This document shows, piece by piece, positions 36,724-45,717 of a DNA stretch of 64,000 bases (position 1 is the stretch's first letter; each line of letters begins with the position of its first letter). The notes under the pieces are model-generated. The model did no database searches. It saw only the letters and a list, made by a program, of their open reading frames with translations, and was not told where the DNA came from. Made by a program: the position numbers and the translations under genes. Origin of the DNA: Gimesia benthica. Lineage in GTDB: Bacteria; Planctomycetota; Planctomycetia; Planctomycetales; Planctomycetaceae. The stretch covers positions 3,318,501 through 3,382,500 of the forward strand of contig NZ_CP043930.1 of assembly GCF_009720525.1 (NCBI RefSeq), read 5' to 3'.

Positions 36724-36827
36724 CCGGCAATCGTTCGACCCCCGCTTTCTTTTTCCCGCTGGCTCCTGTTAAGATGGTGAAACAACAACCATCTTTTCCG
36801 CATCCAAGAGCATAAACAGGAACAGCA

Positions 36828-37985
36828 ATGAGAGTGAATCAACGAACCATCTGGCTGCGCGTCTTTTCTCTGGTCTGTCTGCTGGCATCGGCAACGATCC
36901 TGCAGGCCGCCGATCAGCCGTTAACTGATTTCACCACGGACGAAAAAGACAAAACCCACTGGTTTGATATCCAGAACCTGGATGTGGAAGGCAAAGGCTG
37001 GACCGACACGGAAAGCTTTTACGATCGCCTGCCCAAAAAAGCCAAAGGCGTTGTCCGTCCTCCGGTCTGGTCACTCTCCAAACACTCCGCCGGCATGGCC
37101 GTTCGCTTCGTCACCGATGCCACCACGATCAAAGCCAGATGGACGCTCACTTCCGCCTCACTGGCCATGAACCACATGGCAGCCACCGGCGTCAGCGGCC
37201 TGGACCTTTATGTCAAAACCGAATCGGGTAAATGGCGCTGGCTCGGCGTTGGTCGTCCTGCCCAGCAGACAACGACTGCTACGCTGGTGTCAGGCATCAT
37301 CCCCGGCAAACGCGAATATATGCTCTACCTGCCCCTGTATAACGGTGTCAAATCGGTGGAGATCGGCATTCCCGAATCCAGTCAGCTCTGGAAAGCACCC
37401 GCTCGCGAGACTGGTAAAGATAAACCGCTGGTCTTCTGGGGAACGTCCATTACCCAGGGAGGCTGTGCCTCACGCACCGGAATGGTCCACACCGCGATCC
37501 TCGGTCGCCGTCTCGATCGCCCGGTGATCAATCTCGGCTTCTCGGGGAACGGCCGCATGGAACCGGAAGTCGCTAAACTCATAGCCGAACTCGATGCCAG
37601 CGTCTTCATCATGGACTGCCTCCCCAACGTCACCGCTGACACCGTCAAAAAAGAGACGGTCCCTCTCGTCAAAACGCTGCGGGCCGCGCATCCCGAAACG
37701 CCAATCCTGCTGGTCGAAGACCGGACCTACACCAACGCTTATCTCAAACCGAGCAGTCAGGAACGTCACCGTACCAGCCGCGCAGCCCTCAAAGCGGGCT
37801 ACGAACAGCTCAAAAAAGAAGGCGTCAAAAACCTCTATTATCTGGAAGGGGATAATCTGCTCGGCGATGATTACGAAGGTACCGTCGACAGTTCTCACCC
37901 CACCGATCTGGGCTTCTTCCGTCAGGCCGACGCTTTTGAAGAAGCACTGCGACCGATTCTGGAACAGCAGGAGCAGGCACAGTAA
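36828..37985 (+). CDS. Secreted SGNH/GDSL hydrolase
   Basis: A 385-residue exported protein. Signal peptide residues 1-28 (LVCLLASATILQAA). An N-terminal beta domain (about 35-190) precedes the SGNH part: VFWGTSITQGGCA (block I Ser), NLGFSGNGRM (block II Gly), IMDCLPNVTADT (block III, with Asn), and DSSHPTDLGFFR (block V His). The order fits the two-domain GDSL esterases of planctomycetes and Bacteroidetes that deacetylate polysaccharides. Its stop TAA overlaps the ATG of the FG-GAP lipoprotein by one base, so the two are translationally coupled. The substrate is unknown. Confidence 0.9.
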   Translation: MRVNQRTIWLRVFSLVCLLASATILQAADQPLTDFTTDEKDKTHWFDIQNLDVEGKGWTDTESFYDRLPKKAKGVVRPPVWSLSKHSAGMAVRFVTDATTIKARWTLTSASLAMNHMAATGVSGLDLYVKTESGKWRWLGVGRPAQQTTTATLVSGIIPGKREYMLYLPLYNGVKSVEIGIPESSQLWKAPARETGKDKPLVFWGTSITQGGCASRTGMVHTAILGRRLDRPVINLGFSGNGRMEPEVAKLIAELDASVFIMDCLPNVTADTVKKETVPLVKTLRAAHPETPILLVEDRTYTNAYLKPSSQERHRTSRAALKAGYEQLKKEGVKNLYYLEGDNLLGDDYEGTVDSSHPTDLGFFRQADAFEEALRPILEQQEQAQ

Positions 37986-39508
37986 TGCCGACCCGCAGTT
38001 GTTGTATTCTGTTTCTCGCACTGCTCACGGCGTGCGGGAAACAGGAATCGTCCTCGCTTCCCGAGGACACCTTCACGACAGAGACACGGCACACGGAATT
38101 TGAAACGGAAATCCAAAACTTCTGTGGCCACTGTCACACCTGTCCCGATCCGGGTGTGCTGACCAAAGCTGCCTGGCGGATGCAGATTCCCCGCGAATAC
38201 GCGCACTACGAACAGTCCCCCGATCAGAGCCTGCGCGTCCCCCCCATGCCCGAAGTCATCCGTTACTTTGAGGCGCAGGCTCCCGAAAAACATGAGCTGC
38301 CTTCACAAATCGAGAACATCCCCTCCAGCCCGGTCGATTTTCAGCGGCAACCCGTTCCCCGTCTCGACGGCGATCCCCTGCCCGGCGTTTCGAACCTCAA
38401 CTGGGTCGCTGGCAAGACACCTCACGAACTGCTGCTCACCGATCTGGGTTCCGGACGTGTCGGCCGCATCCGCTTTTCACAGAAACAACCCGAATTCGAA
38501 CCGCTGGCCAAACTGCATCATCCGGCTCACATTGAACGCATCGACCTCAACGCAGACCAGCACGACGATTATCTCATCGCCGACCTGGGCAGTTTCGGGC
38601 CGGAAGACCACGACCGGGGCTCAGTCGAAGCCCTGCTCTTCGATCCGCAATCAGACAGTTATCAACAGCAGACACTCCAGGCAGGACTGGGACGGGTTGC
38701 CGACGCTAAAGCAGCCGACTTCGATGCCGACGGGGATCTCGATCTGATTGTCGCCGAGTTCGGCTGGCACAAAACCGGGCGCCTGCTCTACCTGGAAAAT
38801 GTCTCGTCAGCAACAGACGATCTGAAATATCGGTTGCAGGTACTCGATCCCCGCCACGGCGCCAGCCATCTGCTGATCACCGACTGGAACCAGGACGGCC
38901 TGCCCGACTTTGTCGCCCTCTTCTCGCAGGAACATGAAACCATCGTCGCTTTTCTCAACCAGGGACAAGGTCAGTTTCGCACCGAGACCATCTTCCAGGC
39001 CCCCGACCCTGCCTACGGCTCGTCGTGTATCGACCTGGTGGACCTCGATCAGGACGGGGATCTGGATCTGCTCTATACTAATGGCGACACGATGGACAGC
39101 TTCGAACTGCGTCCCAGTCACTCCGTGCAATGGCTGGAAAACCAGGGGCGTTTCCCGTTCAAGCCACATCACCTCGCCCCACTCACAGGCGCGTATGGCG
39201 TCACCCATGGCGACTTTGACCAGGACGGCGACATCGATCTCGCCGCCTGCACCATGACCTGGAACTACGATCAACGTCGCAACACAATCGTCTGGTACGA
39301 ACAGACGAAACCGGGGCAGTTTGTGCCACACCCGCTCGACTATTCCCAGGGACAGCATCCAGTGATCACCGCAGGCGACTTTAACGGCGACGGCAAGCCC
39401 GACCTGGCCGTGGGTAACTTCGAAGCCCGCGAAACAGACCAGGCCGATCAGGGCGAATGGTTTTCAATCTGGTGGAATAAAGGCACCAGGTCAGCTCAAT
39501 CAGAGTGA
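37985..39508 (+). CDS. FG-GAP lipoprotein with an N-terminal CxxCH motif
   Basis: A 507-residue exported protein. The signal MPTRSCCILFLALLTAC has a lipobox at C17. A short segment after the tether carries FCGHCHTCPDPGVL (C47, C50, H51), a c-type heme motif, followed by AAWRMQIPREYAHYEQ and PPMPEVIRYFEAQAP, as in small cytochrome c domains. The rest is an FG-GAP/VCBS propeller (DFDADGDLDLIV, DWNQDGLPDFVA, DLDQDGDLDLLY, DFDQDGDIDLAA, DFNGDGKPDLAV). It overlaps the SGNH hydrolase gene by one base (TAATG). A redox role for the CxxCH is possible but unproven. Confidence 0.88.
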   Translation: MPTRSCCILFLALLTACGKQESSSLPEDTFTTETRHTEFETEIQNFCGHCHTCPDPGVLTKAAWRMQIPREYAHYEQSPDQSLRVPPMPEVIRYFEAQAPEKHELPSQIENIPSSPVDFQRQPVPRLDGDPLPGVSNLNWVAGKTPHELLLTDLGSGRVGRIRFSQKQPEFEPLAKLHHPAHIERIDLNADQHDDYLIADLGSFGPEDHDRGSVEALLFDPQSDSYQQQTLQAGLGRVADAKAADFDADGDLDLIVAEFGWHKTGRLLYLENVSSATDDLKYRLQVLDPRHGASHLLITDWNQDGLPDFVALFSQEHETIVAFLNQGQGQFRTETIFQAPDPAYGSSCIDLVDLDQDGDLDLLYTNGDTMDSFELRPSHSVQWLENQGRFPFKPHHLAPLTGAYGVTHGDFDQDGDIDLAACTMTWNYDQRRNTIVWYEQTKPGQFVPHPLDYSQGQHPVITAGDFNGDGKPDLAVGNFEARETDQADQGEWFSIWWNKGTRSAQSE

Positions 39509-39510
39509 GC

Positions 39511-40347
39511 TCAGTCCTGTTTCTTCACCAGGTCCGTGACCTGCTTTTCCGGATCCACAGAGAATACGGTTTTCGCATGCGGGTCAGCGACCAGAACATT
39601 CTTTCCCTGCAACGCCATCCCGACTGGATTCTTGAAAGGTTCCCCGGAAACCCATTTCTCGGTCTTGCCATCGGGCGTCACTTTCCAGAGCGCCTTTTCA
39701 TAACCATCGCTGACAACGGCACTGCCATCATCCAGTACGACGACATCGTGAGGAAAATTGAACGGACGACCTTTCACGACGACGCTGACTTTCCCATCCG
39801 GAGTCACTTTCAGCAGCTGGTCTGCTGTTCCTGAAACAACCCACAGGTTTTCCTGCTGATCCAGAGCCAGTCCTCGCGGTGCACTCACTTCCGCAAACAA
39901 GGTCGGCTTACCACCGGCTGCGGGCACCTTCCAGATCCGATGCAGTTCCAGGTCGGAGACCAGCAGATCGCCGGCTTTGGTCACCACCACATCCATCGGG
40001 ATTCCAATCCCCCCTTTAGTGAGGGCTTCGGGTTTCGCACCGGCTTTAGCAAACCGGTAGACTTCGCGCGTCGAGGAATCTCCTGCCAGCACCCGTCCCT
40101 GGTCATCCAGGGTCACGCACCGCACCGCATTCAGCGGCGTCCGGAACACCTTGGAGCCTTTGTAAAATTCACTGACTTTTCCGTCCTGAATACTCCAGAT
40201 TCCAGGCAGCTTGCGATCCGCGACATAAACGGGACCTTTCTCAGCCGCAACAACGGAGAGTGGATATGACATCTCTGCTGCGAGACCAGCGCGAGTGGAT
40301 ACCAGTAACAGCAGTAGTAAGGAAAACATCTGAACGAAAATCTGCAT
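39511..40347 (-). CDS. Secreted NHL/SMP-30-like beta-propeller protein
   Basis: A 278-residue exported protein from ATG 40347; an upstream frame to 40431 is extra sequence before the signal (MQIFVQMFSLLLLLLVSTRAG). The body has repeated blades such as GPVYVADRKLPGIWSIQDGK, GDLLVSDLELHRIWKVPAAG, ENLWVVSGTADQLLKVTPDG, GSAVVSDGYEKALWKVTPDG and KNVLVADPHAKTVFSVDPE. These are NHL or strictosidine synthase/SMP-30-like blades, about six. Function may be lactonase-like or binding; the active-site residues could not be placed. It ends two bases from the convergent FG-GAP lipoprotein gene without a visible terminator. Confidence 0.85.
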   Translation of the reverse strand: MQIFVQMFSLLLLLLVSTRAGLAAEMSYPLSVVAAEKGPVYVADRKLPGIWSIQDGKVSEFYKGSKVFRTPLNAVRCVTLDDQGRVLAGDSSTREVYRFAKAGAKPEALTKGGIGIPMDVVVTKAGDLLVSDLELHRIWKVPAAGGKPTLFAEVSAPRGLALDQQENLWVVSGTADQLLKVTPDGKVSVVVKGRPFNFPHDVVVLDDGSAVVSDGYEKALWKVTPDGKTEKWVSGEPFKNPVGMALQGKNVLVADPHAKTVFSVDPEKQVTDLVKKQD

Positions 40348-40430
40348 CGTGGTCCAATACCTGTATGAATAGAAAAGAAGTTCAGTACGTATCTTACCGC
40401 AGGCCGCGGGCAAATGCACTTGTGAAAACA

Positions 40431-43400
40431 TCAGGGACGGGACAAGTGTTTCCAGAAAGCGGCACTGTCCTGCCGACGGGTATGGTACTGCTCCCGATCA
40501 GACTTGAGTACAGATCCCTCCGGATATTCCTCGGTCGGATACGGATAGCTCCGCATCTCCCGGAACGGCAGCGGTTCTACCGCCTGGCCCAGAATCGTGT
40601 GCAGGTTCGCATCCTTGTCCCAACCCACATTATGCAGAATGAAGTCCCGCTTCCAGCCCGGACGCGTGGGACCAGCGGGAACGCGAAATCGCAGCCGCAT
40701 CTCATCCCCGGCACCGAGAATCACCAACCGGTTGTCAGCATTTTCCACAAGCGGTTTCACATCCCCATAACGGGTAAAGCCCCCCTGCATCGGCGGCCAC
40801 TGGATCTGCTGAGTGAGCTTCTGGTAATCGTACCGCTCCGGTCCATTCCCCGGGTGGATGATCGGCGTTGAAAAACCCCGGTGCTGTAAGTCCGCAGTTT
40901 CGAGGGGACAGACGCGCGTCATGAACTCAGCCGGGCTCTCATCGACCGTGAAAAAGATCTGGTCCCAGTAGAACTCCATGTTGGTTTCAATCCGCACGCG
41001 ATAATCATCTGTCAGAAACTGGTCTGCCAGATCCACAACGATCGTTTTTGTCTTGCCTCCGGGAAAGCCCATAAACGGCTGGATCGTTTTCCAGCCACCA
41101 TTTTTATCCGGCACTGCCAGTGATGGAGGTCGTGGTGAAGGCAGCGCGGGATTCTCATCGAGCGCCAGGTTAATCCCTGTATCCGTTGGATACAGCCAGC
41201 CTGTCAGGAACAGCTTGATGCGTGGCGTTTTCGCTTGCTTCACCGCCGCGTTATTCAAATCCAGTTCGAGCGTATGTACCTCGGTTAAACCCTGGCGGTA
41301 CTTTTCGTCGAACGTCTTCGCATACACGTCATCTACCTCTCGTATCTCCGGCAGGACATCCCGTCCGCGATGATTGACGGCCCCGCCCGGTGTTTGTGTT
41401 TCGCGCGCCATATGAATCTTGAATGCAGCCAGATCGGGTGGCCCCACCTTTTCATTGGAAAAGATCTCCACCTCCGCCGGATGATCGACGGCCGTCAGTT
41501 CAACCAGGTCGAAGTAACCTGCCTCCCAGAGCTCTTCCGTAATCCGCAGTTCATAGTAACCCTCTTTCTCCCGGAGTCGGTCGCCGTCAATCTTGAGAAA
41601 TTCCCAGTCACGACTCGGAGCCACAATCCCTTTTCCGAACTGCAGCCCGATCGGAGCCGCCCATAACAGATCTGTATAAAACGTGAACTGCTCTCCGTCC
41701 CAGGTATAAAGATAGGGACAGGATCCCATCAGGGTCTGCTTCTCGTAAATCCGCTGATCGGTTTTCGCATTGATAATGTTGACCGGAATCCCATTCGTCC
41801 ACAGTACGCGAATCGCCTCCGCGACCGTCTGTTTCCCCAGTCCGAAATGTGTTGACTGTCCCGCCACAATCTGCGGCTGATAAATCGCACCGCTGCGGAG
41901 TTCCACCAGGCTGCCCACACCATAATGATTAACGCGACCACTGGCGGACTTCACTTCCCCTTTGACCTGCTCCGCGCGGAGTGAGACATCGACCCAGTGA
42001 TGATCGTTCCCCTGATTCTGCAGGAACATCACTTTCCCTGCTTCAACCGTGATCACATCCAGGCTGCCATCCTGGTCCAGATCCGCCAGTCGGAACAGTT
42101 GGATCGGATTCGCACTGGTAACCTCCTCGTCGGTCACATAAGCGGTCTGTTCGGTTCGATGTTCGGCCGTGCCTAACAACAACTGTAAGCCGTTCCCGCC
42201 TGACGCCAGCACATCCAGCACGCCATCATTATTCAGATCTCCTGTTTGTAACAGGGTGCCCTGAATATCAGCCAGTTTTGTCTCCCGGATCTGCTGCACC
42301 GAGTCAACCTGCACTTCTCCTGTCCCCAGCAACCGGGTTCCCGCCAGCACCAGTGCCTGACGCTGCACGCCCACCAGATCCCAGGAACCGTTACGGTCAT
42401 AGTCGGTGAGTACGCACTCTTCAAACTGATTGGCCGTGGGGCCGTTCTCTGATTCAACTTTGGAAAATGTCCGCCAGCGAAAGCGACCATGTCGCAGGTT
42501 TTCGAGGTAACCTGCCTGCCGGGTCGTTCTGCTGCAGAGAATCAGATCCAGATCGACATCGCGGTCCCAGTCCACGCGCACAATCGAAGTCGCCGCCAGA
42601 TCCGCGGGCGGCAGCTGGGAATTGGCACTGATGTCCTGAAACGACAGATTCCCCCGATTCGACCAGAGCGAAACCCCCTTCCCGGTCGAAGCAGCCAGGT
42701 CCAGATCACCATCATGATCCAGGTCAGAAAAATTCACCGTCAGCACATCAGACAACGCATCCAGGGAATCGGCCTGCGGTCGGTGAACCAGTTTTCGTGT
42801 TCCCTGCTGATCATCTACCTGATTTTCCAGGACGCGAATCCCGGCTTTCCCTGCCAGCACCAGATCGAGATCGGCATCCCGGGCCGGTGAGATGGCAGCG
42901 ATTGTCTGGGGTTCCTCTTTGTTCTCACCAGCCGGCGATGGAGCGAGCTGCTGCACATCCCCATCCAGATCGACGGCATGAATTTCACGGAAGTCCCCCT
43001 CCGCTGCTACAGAGGTCATCACTGACCAGCGACGGTCCTCCCCCTGTTGAAATACCTGTACCCGCTCCGCCGTCAGTAGAATCAGATCGGGTTTACCATC
43101 GAGGTCGAAATCCGCGATCTTGAGATCCCTGATATCAGCCGACACGTCTTTATTGAACTCAAGTACCCGGGCTTCGGCAAACTTCACCGACAGCGGTTTC
43201 TCCTGAGCGGGCCACTCGACCGCCGCATAAAAAGCAGGCGGAAAATCGGGGATCACAAATTCAAGTGGGTTCTGTTCAACCCGACGGCGATCGCTTTTGA
43301 CCAGATCCTCAGCGATTAACACATTTCTGAGCACGCGGGCATTTCGGGTGACGAGATTCCATTTCCCATCTGTGATCGCCTGCAGAGACGCCTTGATGAC

Positions 43401-44138
43401 TTCATTCAAATCCAGCCGGGTATGATCTTTCACGCTTTCTGCCAGTGGCGCAGCCAGCTGTTTGACCTGTTCGAAGACGGCTTTCGTCTGCTCGGACTTC
43501 TCCACAACGGCAACCTGCAGATAATCGATCGCCAGAAACAGGTTGTCCGGCTGCAGTTCCCACGCACGCTTCAAAGACGCATTCGCCAGCGCCTGTTGCT
43601 CGGGCTTCACGTTCTGTTTCTGTAACTGGGACAACTCAAACCAGATCGCTGCAGACTCGGGACTTTTTTCCAGCGCCTGTTGCAATGCCTCTTCCGCCTT
43701 GGGCTCATTTCCCAGCGCCAGTTGAATGCGGGCTGAAAGGACATAGCTGGCACTCGATTCAGGAGCAATCTTGATCAACTGTGCTACCGTCGCTTGCGCC
43801 TGGTCAGCCAGCTGTTTCCCCGACTGATGATCGACCAGTTTTTCGGGAGTCAGTTGTAACAACCGACAGATCGTCAGATTCTGAAAGCCGATCACATCGC
43901 CGGGCAGTTCTTCGGTTAACCGCTCCAACAGGGGATCACTCTCGGCGTAACGCTCGTTTTCCAGGTAAGCGATCCCCTCATTTTTGAGCCGCAAGAGTTG
44001 CTGCGCTTCGTCGTATGAAATGGGTCCACCCCCCACCGGACCACCTCCCGGCTGGAGGGTCAGAAACAGAGCCAGGATTCCGATAAACAGAATCACAGCC
44101 GCGACGATCAGGTAATGGTGAGTGGGCCGGGTAGACAT
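40431..44138 (-). CDS. Giant TPR-FG-GAP-ASPIC membrane protein
   Basis: A 1,235-residue protein. An N-terminal membrane helix (about residues 8-27) is followed by TPR-like helices (about 45-240; AEEALQQALEKSPESAAIWF), then FG-GAP/VCBS loops (about 330-730; DFDLDGKPDLIL, DLDHDGDLDLAA, DYDRNGSWDLVG, DLNNDGVLDVLA, DLDQDGSLDVIT). An ASPIC-like stretch (HYGVGSLVELRSGAIYQPQI, AIRVLWTNGIPVNI) and a ~400-residue C-terminal region of unknown type starting GSCPYLYTWDGEQFTFYTDL complete it. The order TPR then propeller then ASPIC repeats in one chain what two overlapping genes encode at 21201-24430. Probably a periplasmic or surface scaffold; function unknown. Confidence 0.88.
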   Translation of the reverse strand: MSTRPTHHYLIVAAVILFIGILALFLTLQPGGGPVGGGPISYDEAQQLLRLKNEGIAYLENERYAESDPLLERLTEELPGDVIGFQNLTICRLLQLTPEKLVDHQSGKQLADQAQATVAQLIKIAPESSASYVLSARIQLALGNEPKAEEALQQALEKSPESAAIWFELSQLQKQNVKPEQQALANASLKRAWELQPDNLFLAIDYLQVAVVEKSEQTKAVFEQVKQLAAPLAESVKDHTRLDLNEVIKASLQAITDGKWNLVTRNARVLRNVLIAEDLVKSDRRRVEQNPLEFVIPDFPPAFYAAVEWPAQEKPLSVKFAEARVLEFNKDVSADIRDLKIADFDLDGKPDLILLTAERVQVFQQGEDRRWSVMTSVAAEGDFREIHAVDLDGDVQQLAPSPAGENKEEPQTIAAISPARDADLDLVLAGKAGIRVLENQVDDQQGTRKLVHRPQADSLDALSDVLTVNFSDLDHDGDLDLAASTGKGVSLWSNRGNLSFQDISANSQLPPADLAATSIVRVDWDRDVDLDLILCSRTTRQAGYLENLRHGRFRWRTFSKVESENGPTANQFEECVLTDYDRNGSWDLVGVQRQALVLAGTRLLGTGEVQVDSVQQIRETKLADIQGTLLQTGDLNNDGVLDVLASGGNGLQLLLGTAEHRTEQTAYVTDEEVTSANPIQLFRLADLDQDGSLDVITVEAGKVMFLQNQGNDHHWVDVSLRAEQVKGEVKSASGRVNHYGVGSLVELRSGAIYQPQIVAGQSTHFGLGKQTVAEAIRVLWTNGIPVNIINAKTDQRIYEKQTLMGSCPYLYTWDGEQFTFYTDLLWAAPIGLQFGKGIVAPSRDWEFLKIDGDRLREKEGYYELRITEELWEAGYFDLVELTAVDHPAEVEIFSNEKVGPPDLAAFKIHMARETQTPGGAVNHRGRDVLPEIREVDDVYAKTFDEKYRQGLTEVHTLELDLNNAAVKQAKTPRIKLFLTGWLYPTDTGINLALDENPALPSPRPPSLAVPDKNGGWKTIQPFMGFPGGKTKTIVVDLADQFLTDDYRVRIETNMEFYWDQIFFTVDESPAEFMTRVCPLETADLQHRGFSTPIIHPGNGPERYDYQKLTQQIQWPPMQGGFTRYGDVKPLVENADNRLVILGAGDEMRLRFRVPAGPTRPGWKRDFILHNVGWDKDANLHTILGQAVEPLPFREMRSYPYPTEEYPEGSVLKSDREQYHTRRQDSAAFWKHLSRP

Positions 44139-44246
44139 GCAATAGACCTTCTATGGAATTCCAGCGGTAAATGCTCCTGCCCCAAGGATACACTTCTAGT
44201 TCATGAATTCCAGTCTGTCTCGAAAGACTTTGCTGTACACCGGCGC

Positions 44247-44285
44247 AAAAAAAGCGAGTTGCCATCCCTTGGGTGACAACTCGCT
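44247..44285 (-). terminator. Rho-independent terminator of the DUF1501 gene
   Basis: AGCGAGTTG (44253-44261) pairs with CAACTCGCT (44277-44285). On the minus strand seven T follow (44247-44253). It ends the DUF1501 gene, and probably the LamG-DUF1549-DUF1553 / DUF1501 unit, 27 bp past the stop. Confidence 0.85.
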
Positions 44286-44311
44286 GTTACTGTTTTCAAG
44301 CCGGCTGACGC

Positions 44312-45652
44312 TTAACCGAACAGCTCGCGAACAGGATCGCCCATGTCGGTGATCGGCACCGGACGGTCGCCTGCATAGAGCTCTTCAGAAGGATCAATGC
44401 CCAGGCTGGCGTAAATTGTCGCGTGCAGATCGGGTACGGAGACCGGGCGGGAAACGATTTCTTCCCCCAGTTCGTTGGTTTCACCAATGGTCATCCCGTT
44501 CTTCAGACCACCGCCGGCCAGCACAACACTGAAAGCTTTCGACTGGTGACCGCGTCCTCCGCCCGAATCGAAGCGAGCCGGACGACCGAACTCGGAAGCC
44601 ACGACAATCAGGGTTTTGTCGAGCAGCTTGTGCTGTTCGAGGTCCAGCACCAGGGCTGACAGTGCGGAATCGAGTTCCTTGATCAGCAGATGCTGATTCA
44701 GCTGCCCGTCATTGTGTGTATCCCAGCCGGTCCCGTTCACAAAGTTCAGGTTGTGAGAGACTTCGATGAAACGCACGCCGGACTGAATCAGACGACGCGA
44801 GAGCAGACACCGCTGACCAAATTCGCCGCCGTACGAATTCCGCAGGTCGCTCTTTTCGTTGTCCAGCTGGAAGACCTTCATGAATTCAGGACCGGACAGG
44901 CGAAGTGCTTCTGCCACAGATTGGTCGTAGTCCTGAATCGTCTGTCCACCAATGCTCCTCTTACGGTAATCGGCTCGCATCTTAGTCAGGAGCCGTTCAC
45001 GACGATCCTGGCGACTCTGGTTCACACGTGAAGAACGGGTGAAACCGCTGGGGCCTGCGTTGGTGTCAGTCAGATAGACATAACCGGCCTTGCTGCCCAG
45101 GAAGCCGGGGCCGCGGGTCACGTTGGGGTAACCGATGAGCACATAAGCGGGAGCGATATCACTGACGGCACCGCGCTGATGAGCGACGACAGACCCGACA
45201 GACGGATAGGTAATTGTTCCGGTTGTGGGACGCCCCGTGTGCATCCGGTTGGTGGCAGCAGCGTGCTCGTCGATCACTTCATGGTGCACACTGCGGACGA
45301 TGTTAAACCGGTCCAGAATGGGAGCACATTTGGAAAGATGCTCACAGACCTCGGTCCCTTTGATGGCGGTCGGAATCGGGTCGTAATAGGAACCCGCTTT
45401 CTTGGCCTTTGGATCGCCTTTGCGTTTGGGATCCCAGGTATCGATATGGCAGGAACCGCCGCCCAGCCAGATCATGATGCAGTGTTCCGCTTTACCGACG
45501 GGCATCGCCAGTTTTTTGGAACCGTGTGGTTTCGTACCATGTTTTTCCGAGGCCAGTAACTGCTGCCAGGAAGTTCCCAGAGCGGAAGCCGCCAGACCGG
45601 TGGCGGAAGCCTGTCTTAAGAAATCGCGACGTGTTGACTGAAATTCGTTCAT
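44312..45652 (-). CDS. Tat-exported DUF1501 protein (alkaline phosphatase/sulfatase fold)
   Basis: A 446-residue protein. [20 protein letters not shown] is a twin-arginine signal. The DUF1501 marks are [72 protein letters not shown] and [17 protein letters not shown], whose Asp and His residues correspond to metal ligands of the alkaline-phosphatase superfamily. DUF1501 genes almost always follow a DUF1549-DUF1553 gene in planctomycetes, as here (65 bp downstream of copy 1). The reaction is unknown. Only one DUF1501 gene accompanies the two large genes. Confidence 0.94.
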   Translation of the reverse strand: MNEFQSTRRDFLRQASATGLAASALGTSWQQLLASEKHGTKPHGSKKLAMPVGKAEHCIMIWLGGGSCHIDTWDPKRKGDPKAKKAGSYYDPIPTAIKGTEVCEHLSKCAPILDRFNIVRSVHHEVIDEHAAATNRMHTGRPTTGTITYPSVGSVVAHQRGAVSDIAPAYVLIGYPNVTRGPGFLGSKAGYVYLTDTNAGPSGFTRSSRVNQSRQDRRERLLTKMRADYRKRSIGGQTIQDYDQSVAEALRLSGPEFMKVFQLDNEKSDLRNSYGGEFGQRCLLSRRLIQSGVRFIEVSHNLNFVNGTGWDTHNDGQLNQHLLIKELDSALSALVLDLEQHKLLDKTLIVVASEFGRPARFDSGGGRGHQSKAFSVVLAGGGLKNGMTIGETNELGEEIVSRPVSVPDLHATIYASLGIDPSEELYAGDRPVPITDMGDPVRELFG

Positions 45653-45717
45653 GATTCACTCTTTATAGAAAAGATCAAAGCGTGTTATTCGTTTATCGTT
45701 CTAATCAGCAGTAGTCG

